A stretch of 64,000 bases of DNA, taken from Serinicoccus chungangensis. GTDB taxonomy: Bacteria > Actinomycetota > Actinomycetes > Actinomycetales > Dermatophilaceae. The number at the start of each line of letters is the position of its first letter. Position 1 is the stretch's first letter. This document shows positions 29,304-37,007 of the stretch, piece by piece. The notes beneath the pieces are model-generated. The model saw only the letters and a program-made list of their open reading frames with translations. It was not told the origin of the DNA and did not search any database. The DNA lies in the NCBI RefSeq assembly GCF_006337125.1, contig NZ_CP040887.1, positions 2,232,001 to 2,296,000 of the forward strand. Direction: 5' to 3'. The position numbers and the translations under genes are program-made.

Positions 29304-30868
29304 CAGACCGGGGGGATGCTGCGGTGGCGGGTGGAGAAGTGCCGGTCCCGGCGGGCGGCATACCGGAGGCGGTGCACGACCTCGGCGCGCAGGTCCTCGG
29401 GCTCGGTGATCGCGTCGATGACGAGGTCTGAGGCGAGCCGCTCCAGGTCGACATCCTCGAGGTACTCGGCGCGGCGGGCGTCGATGAAGTCCTGCCGCTC
29501 CTGAGGGTCCTCGATCTCGGCGATCTTGTTGGCGTAGACCGCGTTGACCGCGGCCTCGGGGCCCATGACCGCGATCCGGGCCGTGGGGAGGGCGATGGTC
29601 GCCTCGGGACCGAAGCCCGGCCCGCCCATGGCGTAGAGGCCCGCGCCGTACGCCTTGCGCAGCACGATGCACAGCTGCGGCACCGTGGCCTCGGACACCG
29701 CCGACACCATCTTGGCGCCGTGCCGGATGATCCCGCCGCGCTCGACCTCGGAGCCGATCATGAAGCCGGGCACGTCGGCGAGGTAGAGCAGCGGGATGCC
29801 GTAGGCGTCGCACAGCCAGATGAAGCGCGCGGCCTTGTCGGCGGAGTCGGTGAAGAGGACGCCGCCCTTGACCGCCGAGTTGTTGGCCACGATGCCCACG
29901 GTCTGCCCGTCGACCCTCCCCAGGCCGACCACGAGCTCGGCGGCGAACAGCGGCTTGACCTCGAAGAAGCTGTCGTCGTCGACCAGCCCGTCGATGACGT
30001 CGTGCACGTCGAAGGGCACCGACTCGGCCTCGGGCACAGTATGCCGCTCCAGCGGCCGCGCGGGCTCCTCGGCCTCGTAGGCGGGGACGGGGGCGCGCCA
30101 CGACTCGGGCAGGTAGGAGAAGAAGTGCCGGGCGAGCTCGATCGCCTCGGTGTCGTCGGCGGCGAGCAGGTCTCCGACCCCCGAGACGGTGCAGTGCATC
30201 CGCGCCCCGCCCATCTCCTCCAGCGAGACCTTCTCCCCCACGACCATCTCGGCCATCCGCGGGCTGCCGAGGTACATCGACGCGTTGCCCTCGACCATGA
30301 TGATGAGGTCGGTGAAGCTGGGGATGTAGGCACCGCCGGCCGCGCTCGGCCCGAAGAGGCAGCAGATCTGCGGCACCTTGCCGGAGAGCGCGACCTGGTT
30401 GTGGAAGATCCGCCCGGCGCCGCGCCGGCCCGGGAAGAGGTCGACCTGGTCGGTGATGCGGGCGCCGGCCGAGTCCACGAACCAGAAGATCGGCAGCTCC
30501 TCGCGCAGCGCCGCCTCGGTCGCCCGGATGATCTTCTCGACGGTGCGCGCGCCCCACGACCCGGCCTTGACCGTCGGGTCGTTCGCGACGACGATCGCCG
30601 CGCGCCCGTCGACCTCCCCGCGACCGGTGACGACGCCGTCCGCCGGCAGCGTGCCCGCGGTCGCGTTGGCATACCGGCCGTCCTCGACGAAGGTGCCCTC
30701 GTCGAAGAGCAGGGCGATGCGCTCCCGCACGTAGAGCTTGTCCTGGGAGTCCAGCTTGGCGCGGGCCCGCTCGCTCGGCTCCGCCGAGGCACGGTATGCC
30801 GCGCCCAGCCGGTCTCGGAGGTCGGCGACCCGAGGGTCCCCGGGGGTGTCGGCCGCGCTGCTGCTCAT
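29303..30868 (-). CDS. Acyl-CoA carboxylase beta (carboxyltransferase) subunit
   Basis: A 521-residue biotin-dependent carboxyltransferase of the methylcrotonyl/propionyl/acetyl-CoA carboxylase class. The N-terminal crotonase-like half has FVDSAGARI and the SAAGGAYIPSFTD segment; the C-terminal half has the carboxybiotin-site GGIIRHGAKM and GLYAMGGPGFGPEATIALP. Length and motifs resemble methylcrotonyl-CoA carboxylase beta (AccD1-like). It pairs with an acyl-CoA dehydrogenase and a LiuR-like regulator, which supports leucine/isovalerate degradation (inference). A biotin-carrying alpha subunit lies at 32704. ATG 30868 is chosen; a TTG directly upstream is less likely. Confidence 0.9.
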   Translation of the reverse strand: MSSSAADTPGDPRVADLRDRLGAAYRASAEPSERARAKLDSQDKLYVRERIALLFDEGTFVEDGRYANATAGTLPADGVVTGRGEVDGRAAIVVANDPTVKAGSWGARTVEKIIRATEAALREELPIFWFVDSAGARITDQVDLFPGRRGAGRIFHNQVALSGKVPQICCLFGPSAAGGAYIPSFTDLIIMVEGNASMYLGSPRMAEMVVGEKVSLEEMGGARMHCTVSGVGDLLAADDTEAIELARHFFSYLPESWRAPVPAYEAEEPARPLERHTVPEAESVPFDVHDVIDGLVDDDSFFEVKPLFAAELVVGLGRVDGQTVGIVANNSAVKGGVLFTDSADKAARFIWLCDAYGIPLLYLADVPGFMIGSEVERGGIIRHGAKMVSAVSEATVPQLCIVLRKAYGAGLYAMGGPGFGPEATIALPTARIAVMGPEAAVNAVYANKIAEIEDPQERQDFIDARRAEYLEDVDLERLASDLVIDAITEPEDLRAEVVHRLRYAARRDRHFSTRHRSIPPV

Positions 30869-30916
30869 CAACGTCCGTCCTCTTCTGTGCTGGCGTCCGG
30901 CGAGGGGCGTCCGGGC

Positions 30917-32113
30917 TCAGCGGGCGGGCAGGCCCAGGCCGCGGGCGATGACCATGCGCTGGACCTCGGAGGTCCCCTCGCCGATCTCCAGGATCTTGGC
31001 GTCGCGGTAGAACCGGGCGACGGGGTACTCCTCCATGAAGCCGTTGCCGCCGAAGACCTGGGTGGCGATCCGGGTGGCGCTGACCGCGGCCTCGGTGGAG
31101 TAGAGCTTGGCGATCGCGGCGGCCTGCTTGACCTCGGCCACCCCGCGGCGGCCGGCCTCCTGCTCGTCCTTGAGCCAGGCGGCCTTGTAGGTGAGCAGCC
31201 GGGCGGCCTCGACCATGACGGCCAGGTCGGAGATCTGGAAGGACACGCCCTGGTTGACCGCGATGGGCCGCCCGAAGGCCTGCCGCTCCTGGCTGTAGGC
31301 CGTGCACTCCTCCAGCATCCGCTGGGCGCAGCCGACGGCGAGGGCGGAGATCGCGACGCGGCCGTCGTCCAGCGTCTTGAGGAACTGCCGGAAGCCCTGC
31401 CCGCGCTCGCCGAGCAGGTTGTCCTCGGGCACCCGGCAGCCCTCGAAGGTGAGCCCGTGAGTGTCCGAGATGTGCCAGCCGAGCTTGCGGTAGGCCGGCT
31501 CGACGACGAAACCGTCGGTCCCGGCCGGGATCATGATCGCGCTGATCTCGGGTCGCCCGTCGGCGGTCTCGCCGGTCTTGGCGGTGACCGTGACGACCGA
31601 GGTGATGCTGGTCCCGGAGTTGGTGATGAAGGCCTTGGAGCCGTCCACGACCCACTGCCCGTCCTCGAGCGTGGCCCGGGTGCGGCTCGCGCCGGCGTCG
31701 GAGCCCGCGTCCGGCTCGGTGAGGCCGAAGCCGGCCAGCGCGCGACCGGCCAGCAGGTCCGGGAGGTAGGCCTCCTTCTGCTCCTGGGTGCCGAAGGACA
31801 GGATCGGGTTGATGCCGAGGCCGACGCCGGCGGACAGGGTGATGCCGATCGACTGGTCGATGCGGCCCAGCTCCTCGATCGCCAGGCACGTGTAGGTGAA
31901 CCCGCCGTGCTCGGTGCCCGCGCCGCCGAACTCCTCCGGGGCGTTGAGGCCGAACAACCCGAGCTCGCCCATCTGCGGGACGAGCTCCTCCGGGAAGTGG
32001 GAGTCCTGGTCCCACCGGGCGACGTGGGGGGCGATCTCGCCCTCGGCGAACTCGCGGACCAGGCCGCGGAACTCCTCGTGGTCCTCGGTCAGTTCGAACA
32101 TCGGTGTCCGCAT
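30917..32113 (-). CDS. Acyl-CoA dehydrogenase (isovaleryl-CoA dehydrogenase-like)
   Basis: A 398-residue flavoprotein that desaturates acyl-CoA at C2-C3. FAD/CoA motifs are clear: FGLTEPDAGSDAGASRT, ITNSG, GRPIAVNQGVSFQ, QVFGGNGFMEEYPVAR and the catalytic-base region IGEGTSEVQR. Context with a carboxyltransferase beta subunit and a LiuR-like regulator suggests isovaleryl-CoA or another branched acyl-CoA. ATG 32113 is used; ATG 32101 (MFELTEDHEE) is an alternative start 4 codons later. Transcription would come from the operator region at 32162-32228. Confidence 0.9.
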   Translation of the reverse strand: MRTPMFELTEDHEEFRGLVREFAEGEIAPHVARWDQDSHFPEELVPQMGELGLFGLNAPEEFGGAGTEHGGFTYTCLAIEELGRIDQSIGITLSAGVGLGINPILSFGTQEQKEAYLPDLLAGRALAGFGLTEPDAGSDAGASRTRATLEDGQWVVDGSKAFITNSGTSITSVVTVTAKTGETADGRPEISAIMIPAGTDGFVVEPAYRKLGWHISDTHGLTFEGCRVPEDNLLGERGQGFRQFLKTLDDGRVAISALAVGCAQRMLEECTAYSQERQAFGRPIAVNQGVSFQISDLAVMVEAARLLTYKAAWLKDEQEAGRRGVAEVKQAAAIAKLYSTEAAVSATRIATQVFGGNGFMEEYPVARFYRDAKILEIGEGTSEVQRMVIARGLGLPAR

Positions 32114-32161
32114 CCTTGCTCGCCTCGACGGTGGCGACGGGGACTCCCGCCGACGTCCTCA

Positions 32162-32201
32162 CCATCCTGCTTGACGTTGACGCCAAGGTCAAGCAGGATG
32201 G
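32162..32201. promoter_or_regulatory. MerR/LiuR-type operator, perfect 14-bp inverted repeat
   Basis: CCATCCTGCTTGAC (32162-32175) and GTCAAGCAGGATGG (32188-32201) are perfect arms around a 12-nt centre that itself contains GTTGACGCCAAG. TTGACG-type half-sites match what is known of LiuR boxes. It lies between the dehydrogenase and the MerR gene. Confidence 0.65.
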
Positions 32202-32211
32202 GCGCAACGAC

Positions 32212-32228
32212 CTTGACGTTAGGACAAG
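32212..32228. promoter_or_regulatory. Second MerR box CTTGACGTTAGGACAAG
   Basis: CTTG...CAAG inverted repeat with a TTGACG half-site, 5-21 nt before GTG 32233 of the MerR gene; likely used for autoregulation. Confidence 0.45.
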
Positions 32229-32232
32229 CATC

Positions 32233-32619
32233 GTGACCGAGACCACGCCGACGTGGACGATCGCCCAGATGGCCGACGACTACGACGTCACCCACCGGGC
32301 GTTGCGGCACTACGAGCACCTGGGGCTGCTCGCGCCCGACCGCGAGGGCCAGCGCCGCATCTACCACCGTCGGGAGCGGACGCGCCTCGCGCTCATCCTG
32401 CGCGGCCGGCGGCTCGGCTTCTCGCTCGAGGAGATCGCCACGATCCTCGACATGTACGACGACCAGCCCGGGGAGGTCGGCCAGCTGCGCTACCTGCTGT
32501 CCCAGATCGGCGACCGCCGCGCGGACCTGGAGCGTCGGCGTCGCGACATCGAAGACAGCCTGCGCGAGCTCGACGAGCTGGAGCAGCGTTGCGCGGAGGA
32601 CGTCGCCCGCCTGTCCTGA
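32233..32619 (+). CDS. MerR-family regulator, LiuR-like
   Basis: A 128-residue MerR protein: N-terminal winged HTH (WTIAQMADDYDVTHRALRHY; GLLAPDREGQRRIYHRRE), then a second HTH and a coiled-coil dimerisation helix (about 75-125). No effector-binding domain and no C-terminal cysteines, which excludes the metal and redox MerR types and fits the LiuR subgroup controlling branched-chain amino acid and fatty acid catabolism. GTG 32233 is chosen because the frame upstream runs through the operators. Divergent from the acyl-CoA dehydrogenase operon, which it likely controls. Confidence 0.82.
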   Translation: MTETTPTWTIAQMADDYDVTHRALRHYEHLGLLAPDREGQRRIYHRRERTRLALILRGRRLGFSLEEIATILDMYDDQPGEVGQLRYLLSQIGDRRADLERRRRDIEDSLRELDELEQRCAEDVARLS

Positions 32620-32690
32620 CCCGCTCGAGCCTCCCGCGGGAGCAGCGACGGGGCCGTGCCGCCTGGCCGCGAACGGCATACCTCTGCGGC

Positions 32691-32696
32691 TAGGGT
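32691..32696 (+). promoter_or_regulatory. -10 box TAGGGT, leaderless promoter of carboxylase alpha gene
   Basis: TAGGGT, 7-nt spacer, ATG 32704. A GGCATACC octamer (32675-32682) lies just upstream. Confidence 0.65.
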
Positions 32697-32703
32697 GACC
32701 CCC

Positions 32704-34479
32704 ATGCCGATCAGCAAGGTCCTCATTGCCAACCGGGGCGAGATCGCCGTGCGCATCGCCCGCGCCTGCACCGACGCAGGCCTGGGCTCCGTCGCGGTCT
32801 ACGCCGACCCCGACCGCGACGCGCTGCACGTCAAGGTCGCCGACGAGGCGTACTCCCTGGGCGGCACGACCCCCGGCGAGTCCTACCTGGTGCAGGACAA
32901 GCTGCTCGACGTCGCCCGGCAGGCGGGGGCGGACGCGGTGCACCCCGGCTACGGCTTCCTCGCCGAGAACGCCTCCTTCGCCCAGGCCGTCATGGACGCC
33001 GGGCTCACCTGGATCGGCCCCTCCCCCGAGGCCATCGACGCGCTCGGCGACAAGGTCAAGGCCCGGCACATCGCGCTGGAGGCCGAGGCACCTCTGGTCC
33101 CCGGGACCACCGACCCCGTCGAGGGACCCGAGGAGGTCGTGGCCTTCGCCGAGGAGCACGGGCTTCCGGTCGCCATCAAGGCGGCCTACGGCGGCGGCGG
33201 CCGCGGGCTCAAGGTCGCCCGCACGATGGAGGAGATCCCCGACCTCTTCGACTCGGCGGTCCGGGAGGCGGTCACCGCCTTCGGGCGCGGCGAGTGCTTC
33301 GTCGAGCGCTTCCTCGACCGGCCCCGCCACGTCGAGACCCAGTGCCTGGCCGACCAGCACGGCAACGTCGTCGTCGTCTCCACGCGGGACTGCTCGCTGC
33401 AGCGCCGCAACCAGAAGCTCGTCGAGGAGGCCCCGGCACCGTTCCTGACGACGGAGCAGCACGCGGAGCTGGTCCGGGCGAGCAAGGCGATCCTCCAGAA
33501 AGCCGGCTACGTCGGTGCCGGCACCTGCGAGTTCCTCGTCGGCCCCGAGGGGGACATCTCCTTCCTCGAGGTCAACACCCGGCTGCAGGTCGAGCACCCG
33601 GTGACCGAGGAGGTCACCGGGGTGGACCTCGTCCGCGAGCAGTTCCGGATCGCGGACGGCGAGGAGCTGGGCTACGACGACCCCGCGCCGGTGGCGCACT
33701 CCTTCGAGTTCCGGCTCAACGCCGAGGACGCCGGTCGCGACTTCCTGCCCGCACCCGGCACGGCGACGGTCTTCCGCCCGCCGTCGGGCCCGGGGGTGCG
33801 CCTCGACTCCGGCGTCGTCGAGGGCGACACCGTGGCCGGCGCCTTCGACTCGATGCTCGCCAAGCTCATCGTCACCGGGCGGACCCGGCAGCAGGCCCTG
33901 GAGCGGTCGCGCCGGGCGCTCGCGGAGTTCGAGCTGGAGGGTATGCCGACCGTGCTCGCCTTCCACCGCGCCGTCGTCTCCGACCCCGCCTTCGCCCCGG
34001 AGGACCCCGAGGCGCCCTTCACCGTGCACACGCGGTGGATCGAGACCGACTTCGACAACCAGATCGAGCCCTACTCCGGCCCGACCGCGGACGCCCCGGA
34101 GGAGACCGAGCGGCAGACCGTGGTCGTCGAGGTCGGCGGCCAGCGCCTGGAGGTCTCCCTGCCCGCCGGGCTTGCCCTCGGCGGCGGGGGTGGCGCGGCG
34201 GCCGGCGGCCGCAAGAAGGCCCCCAAGCGCTCGCGCGGCGGGGGCGGCGGCGCGGCCGTGTCCGGCGACGCCGTGACGGCCCCCATGCAGGGGACCATCG
34301 TCAAGATCGCCGTCGAGGACGGCCAGTCCCTGGCCGAGGGCGACGTCGTCGTGGTGCTCGAGGCGATGAAGATGGAGCAGCCGATCAAGGCGCACAAGGC
34401 CGGCACGGTGAGCGGGCTGTCCGCGGCCGTCGGCGACACCGTCACCACGGGCGCCGTCATCTGCGAGCTCACCGACTAG
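32704..34479 (+). CDS. accA: Acyl-CoA carboxylase alpha subunit (biotin carboxylase + biotin carrier)
   Basis: A 591-residue protein. Biotin carboxylase (about 1-450): [23 protein letters not shown], the ATP-grasp glycine loop [11 protein letters not shown] and [15 protein letters not shown] Gly-rich linker with [10 protein letters not shown] (about 500-525) precedes the biotinyl domain with EAMKMEQ, whose second Lys is biotinylated. The linker matches the actinobacterial AccA2/AccA3-type subunit shared by acetyl- and propionyl-CoA carboxylases, which makes malonyl- and methylmalonyl-CoA for lipids. It is not in the same operon as the beta subunit at 29303 but could also serve it. Own leaderless promoter. 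Confidence 0.93.
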   Translation: MPISKVLIANRGEIAVRIARACTDAGLGSVAVYADPDRDALHVKVADEAYSLGGTTPGESYLVQDKLLDVARQAGADAVHPGYGFLAENASFAQAVMDAGLTWIGPSPEAIDALGDKVKARHIALEAEAPLVPGTTDPVEGPEEVVAFAEEHGLPVAIKAAYGGGGRGLKVARTMEEIPDLFDSAVREAVTAFGRGECFVERFLDRPRHVETQCLADQHGNVVVVSTRDCSLQRRNQKLVEEAPAPFLTTEQHAELVRASKAILQKAGYVGAGTCEFLVGPEGDISFLEVNTRLQVEHPVTEEVTGVDLVREQFRIADGEELGYDDPAPVAHSFEFRLNAEDAGRDFLPAPGTATVFRPPSGPGVRLDSGVVEGDTVAGAFDSMLAKLIVTGRTRQQALERSRRALAEFELEGMPTVLAFHRAVVSDPAFAPEDPEAPFTVHTRWIETDFDNQIEPYSGPTADAPEETERQTVVVEVGGQRLEVSLPAGLALGGGGGAAAGGRKKAPKRSRGGGGGAAVSGDAVTAPMQGTIVKIAVEDGQSLAEGDVVVVLEAMKMEQPIKAHKAGTVSGLSAAVGDTVTTGAVICELTD

Positions 34480-34487
34480 AGGTCACT

Positions 34488-34543
34488 CCGGCCCGGTCCT
34501 GCTGGTCCGGCCCGGTCCTGCTCGTCCGGCCCGGTCCTCTGCG
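34488..34543. repeat. 19-bp tandem repeat, about three copies
   Basis: CCGGCCCGGTCCTGCTsGT at 34488-34506 and 34507-34525, and a partial third copy from 34526, directly after the carboxylase alpha gene. Confidence 0.75.
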
Positions 34544-34561
34544 ACCCTGCCCCACCGGAGC

Positions 34562-34611
34562 TTCTGGACATAGGTTTGTGGGGCCCCCTCCCCAGAAACG
34601 TATGTCCAGAA
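34562..34611. repeat. Long imperfect inverted repeat containing TTCTGGACATA
   Basis: Arms 34562-34583 and 34590-34611 pair over 22 positions with two mismatches and a 6-nt loop; outer arms are TTCTGGACATA and TATGTCCAGAA. It lies between convergent accA and lpdA and may terminate both. The arms are AT-richer than the genome, unlike a normal terminator here, so a REP-type element is an alternative. Confidence 0.7.
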
Positions 34612-34666
34612 ACGGTGCAGGGACCGGTGTCCGGCAGCGGTGCGGGGGCCTCGGTCCCGGGGCGGG

Positions 34667-36133
34667 TCAGTCGGCGATCTCGTGCAGCTGGCGGGCGGCC
34701 TCGGACAGCGAGCCGCTCATCGAGGGGTAGACCGTGAAGGTCGCGGAGAACTGGTCCACGTTGAGCCGGTTCGCCACCGCGAGCGCGATGGGGAAGATGA
34801 GCTCGCTGGCCCGGGGCGCGACGACCACGCCACCGACGATGGTGGCGCTGCCGCTGCGGGCGAAGAGCTTGACGAAGCCGTCCTGGAGGTTCTGCATCTT
34901 GGCCCGCGGGTTCTTCGTCAGGGGCAGCATGACCGCCCGCGCGTCCACCCGCCCCTCGTCGACGTCGGCCTGGCTCACGCCGACCGTCGCGATCTCGGGG
35001 TCGGTGAAGATGTTGGAGCTGACCTTGCCCAGGGACAGCGGGGCCACCGCGTCGCCCAGGGAGTGCGCGACCGCGATCCGGCCCTGCATGGCCGCGATGG
35101 AGGCCAGCGGGAAGACCCCGGTGCAGTCCCCCGCGGCATACACCCCCGCGGCGCTGGTGCGGGAGACCCGGTCGACCTCGACGTGGCCCGAGCGGCTCAG
35201 CCTCACCCCGGCCTCCTCCAGCCCCATGTCCGTGGTGTTGGGGATCGACCCGACGGCGAGCAGCGCGTGGCTGCCCTCCACCTCCCGGCCGTCCTCGAGG
35301 GTGACGACGACCCCCTCGCCCTCCCGGCGGACCGCGCCGGCCCGGGAGCGGTTGAGCACCGTCATGCCGCGGCGACGGAAGACCTCCTCCACGACGTTGG
35401 CGGCGTCGGCGTCCTCGCCCGGGAGCACCCGGTCGCGCGAGGAGATGAGGGTCACCCGGCACCCCAGCCCGAGGTAGGCGTGGGCCAGCTCGGCGCCGGT
35501 GACGCCGGAGCCGATGACGACGAGGTGCTCGGGCAGCTCGGCGAGGTTCCAGATCTGCTGCCAGGTGAGGATCCGCTCCCCGTCCGGCTGCGCGGAGTCC
35601 AGCACCCGGGGGCGTGCCCCGGTCGAGACGAGGATGACGTCGGCCTCCAGCTCCCGACGGGCGTGCTCGTGGTCGCAGTCCTCGTCGTGCGGGGCCGGCT
35701 CCTCCCCGGAGTCGACGTCCGCGACGCCCTCGAGCACCTGCACCCGGCCCGCGCCCAGGAGACTGCCCGCGCCCTGGATGACCTCGACGCCGGCCGACTC
35801 CAGCCGCTCGCCGATGTCCCGGCTCTGCGCCTGGGCCAGCTCCATGATGCGGCTGTTGACGTCGGCGATGTGCGCGGTCACGCCCTGGTCGCCGGGCACC
35901 TGCGCGCCGTCGAAGTGGACCCCGATGCGCTTGGCCGCGCTGAAGCGGTCCATGAAGTCGGCGGTGGCGATGAGCGCCTTGCTGGGGACGCAGTCGGTGA
36001 GCACCGCGGCGCCACCCAGGCCGGAGCGCTCGACGACCGTGACCTCCGAGCCGAGCTGGGCGGCGGCCAGGGCAGCCTCGTAGCCACCGGGACCTCCCCC
36101 GATGACGACCACGGACTTGTTGGCGGCACTCAC
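34667..36133 (-). CDS. lpdA: LpdA-type NAD(P)H quinone reductase / dihydrolipoamide dehydrogenase homologue
   Basis: A 488-residue class-I flavin disulfide reductase fold: FAD motif VVIGGGPGGYEAA, NAD motif VVIGSGVTGAELA, and second FAD motif VYAAGDCTGV. The redox Cys pair of true Lpd enzymes is missing: the segment reads GLGGAAVLTDCVPSK, with one Cys. This matches mycobacterial LpdA (Rv3303c), a quinone reductase rather than a lipoamide dehydrogenase. An insert at about 145-165 is rich in Glu/Asp/His. GTG 36133 with a weak TTTGAT box 6 nt upstream (36140-36145). Divergent from the purine nucleoside phosphorylase gene, as in mycobacteria. Confidence 0.88.
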   Translation of the reverse strand: MSAANKSVVVIGGGPGGYEAALAAAQLGSEVTVVERSGLGGAAVLTDCVPSKALIATADFMDRFSAAKRIGVHFDGAQVPGDQGVTAHIADVNSRIMELAQAQSRDIGERLESAGVEVIQGAGSLLGAGRVQVLEGVADVDSGEEPAPHDEDCDHEHARRELEADVILVSTGARPRVLDSAQPDGERILTWQQIWNLAELPEHLVVIGSGVTGAELAHAYLGLGCRVTLISSRDRVLPGEDADAANVVEEVFRRRGMTVLNRSRAGAVRREGEGVVVTLEDGREVEGSHALLAVGSIPNTTDMGLEEAGVRLSRSGHVEVDRVSRTSAAGVYAAGDCTGVFPLASIAAMQGRIAVAHSLGDAVAPLSLGKVSSNIFTDPEIATVGVSQADVDEGRVDARAVMLPLTKNPRAKMQNLQDGFVKLFARSGSATIVGGVVVAPRASELIFPIALAVANRLNVDQFSATFTVYPSMSGSLSEAARQLHEIAD

Positions 36134-36139
36134 GTGACC

Positions 36140-36145
36140 ATCAAA
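36140..36145 (-). promoter_or_regulatory. -10-like TTTGAT upstream of lpdA
   Basis: On the minus strand, 6 nt before GTG 36133. It lacks the A of TANNNT, so it is weaker than the other boxes here. Confidence 0.3.
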
Positions 36146-36152
36146 CCATCGC

Positions 36153-36158
36153 TACCCT
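36153..36158 (+). promoter_or_regulatory. -10 box TACCCT, leaderless promoter of punA-pmmB
   Basis: TACCCT, 6-nt spacer, ATG 36165. Confidence 0.6.
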
Positions 36159-36164
36159 GAGCCG

Positions 36165-36998
36165 ATGACTACTGGTGCTCCTCCCGACCTCGACGACCCC
36201 GCCACCGACCCCCTGCAGGTGGCGGCTGCCGCGGCCGACGTCATCGCCGAGCGGACCGGCGCGGACCGGCACGACATCGCCCTCGTGCTGGGCAGCGGGT
36301 GGAAGCCGGCGGCGGACGCGCTCGGCAGCGCCGACGCCGAGGTCGACCACGCCGACGTCCCCGGTTTCGCCGCCGCCGCCGTGGCCGGGCACTCGGGCAC
36401 GATGCGGTCCATCCCGCTGAGCAGCGGCCGGCGGGCCCTGGTCTACGGCACCCGCACCCACTTCTACGAGGGCAAGGGGGTGCGCTCGGTGGTGCACGCC
36501 GTGCGCACCGCCGCCGCCGCCGGGTGCTCCACCATCGTGCTCACCAACGGCTGCGGCGGGCTGCGGCCGGAGTGGGCACCCGGGACGCCGGTGCTCATCA
36601 GCGACCACCTCAACCTGACGGCCACCTCCCCCGTCGAGGGGGCGAACTTCGTGGACCTCACGGACCTCTACTCCCGACGGCTGCGGGACCTCGCCCGCGA
36701 GGTCGACCCCGACCTGGACGAGGGCGTCTACGTGCAGTTCCCCGGGCCGCACTACGAGACGCCCGCCGAGGTCCAGATGGCCAAGGTGCTGGGCGGCGAC
36801 CTCGTCGGTATGTCGACCGCCCTCGAGGCGATCGCCGCCCGGCAGGCAGGGCTCGAGGTGCTCGGCGTCTCCCTCGTCACCAACGCGGCGGCCGGCATCA
36901 GCGAGGCCCCGCTGGACCACCAGGAGGTCATCGACGCCGGGGCCGCCGCGGCCCAGCGCTGCGGCGAGCTGCTGGCCCGGATCGTCGAGCGCATCTGA
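36165..36998 (+). CDS. punA: Purine nucleoside phosphorylase
   Basis: Trimeric-type PNP of 277 residues, splitting inosine, guanosine and deoxy forms into base and (deoxy)ribose-1-phosphate. Family motifs: LVLGSGWKP near the N-terminus (phosphate Ser), GRRALVYGTRTHFYEG, LTNGCGGL, QFPGPHYETPAEVQM, GMSTALEAIAAR and the base-site Asn in SLVTNAAAG. Leaderless ATG 36165. Followed 9 bp after its stop by pmmB, the order also seen in mycobacteria. Part of the nucleoside salvage set in this window. Confidence 0.94.
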   Translation: MTTGAPPDLDDPATDPLQVAAAAADVIAERTGADRHDIALVLGSGWKPAADALGSADAEVDHADVPGFAAAAVAGHSGTMRSIPLSSGRRALVYGTRTHFYEGKGVRSVVHAVRTAAAAGCSTIVLTNGCGGLRPEWAPGTPVLISDHLNLTATSPVEGANFVDLTDLYSRRLRDLAREVDPDLDEGVYVQFPGPHYETPAEVQMAKVLGGDLVGMSTALEAIAARQAGLEVLGVSLVTNAAAGISEAPLDHQEVIDAGAAAAQRCGELLARIVERI

Positions 36999-37007
36999 GG
37001 AGTGACC

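Noticed and set aside
34667..36133. True dihydrolipoamide dehydrogenase
   Set aside because: The first Cys of the redox pair is missing (GGAAVLTDC), and the locus matches mycobacterial lpdA, so a quinone reductase is more likely.
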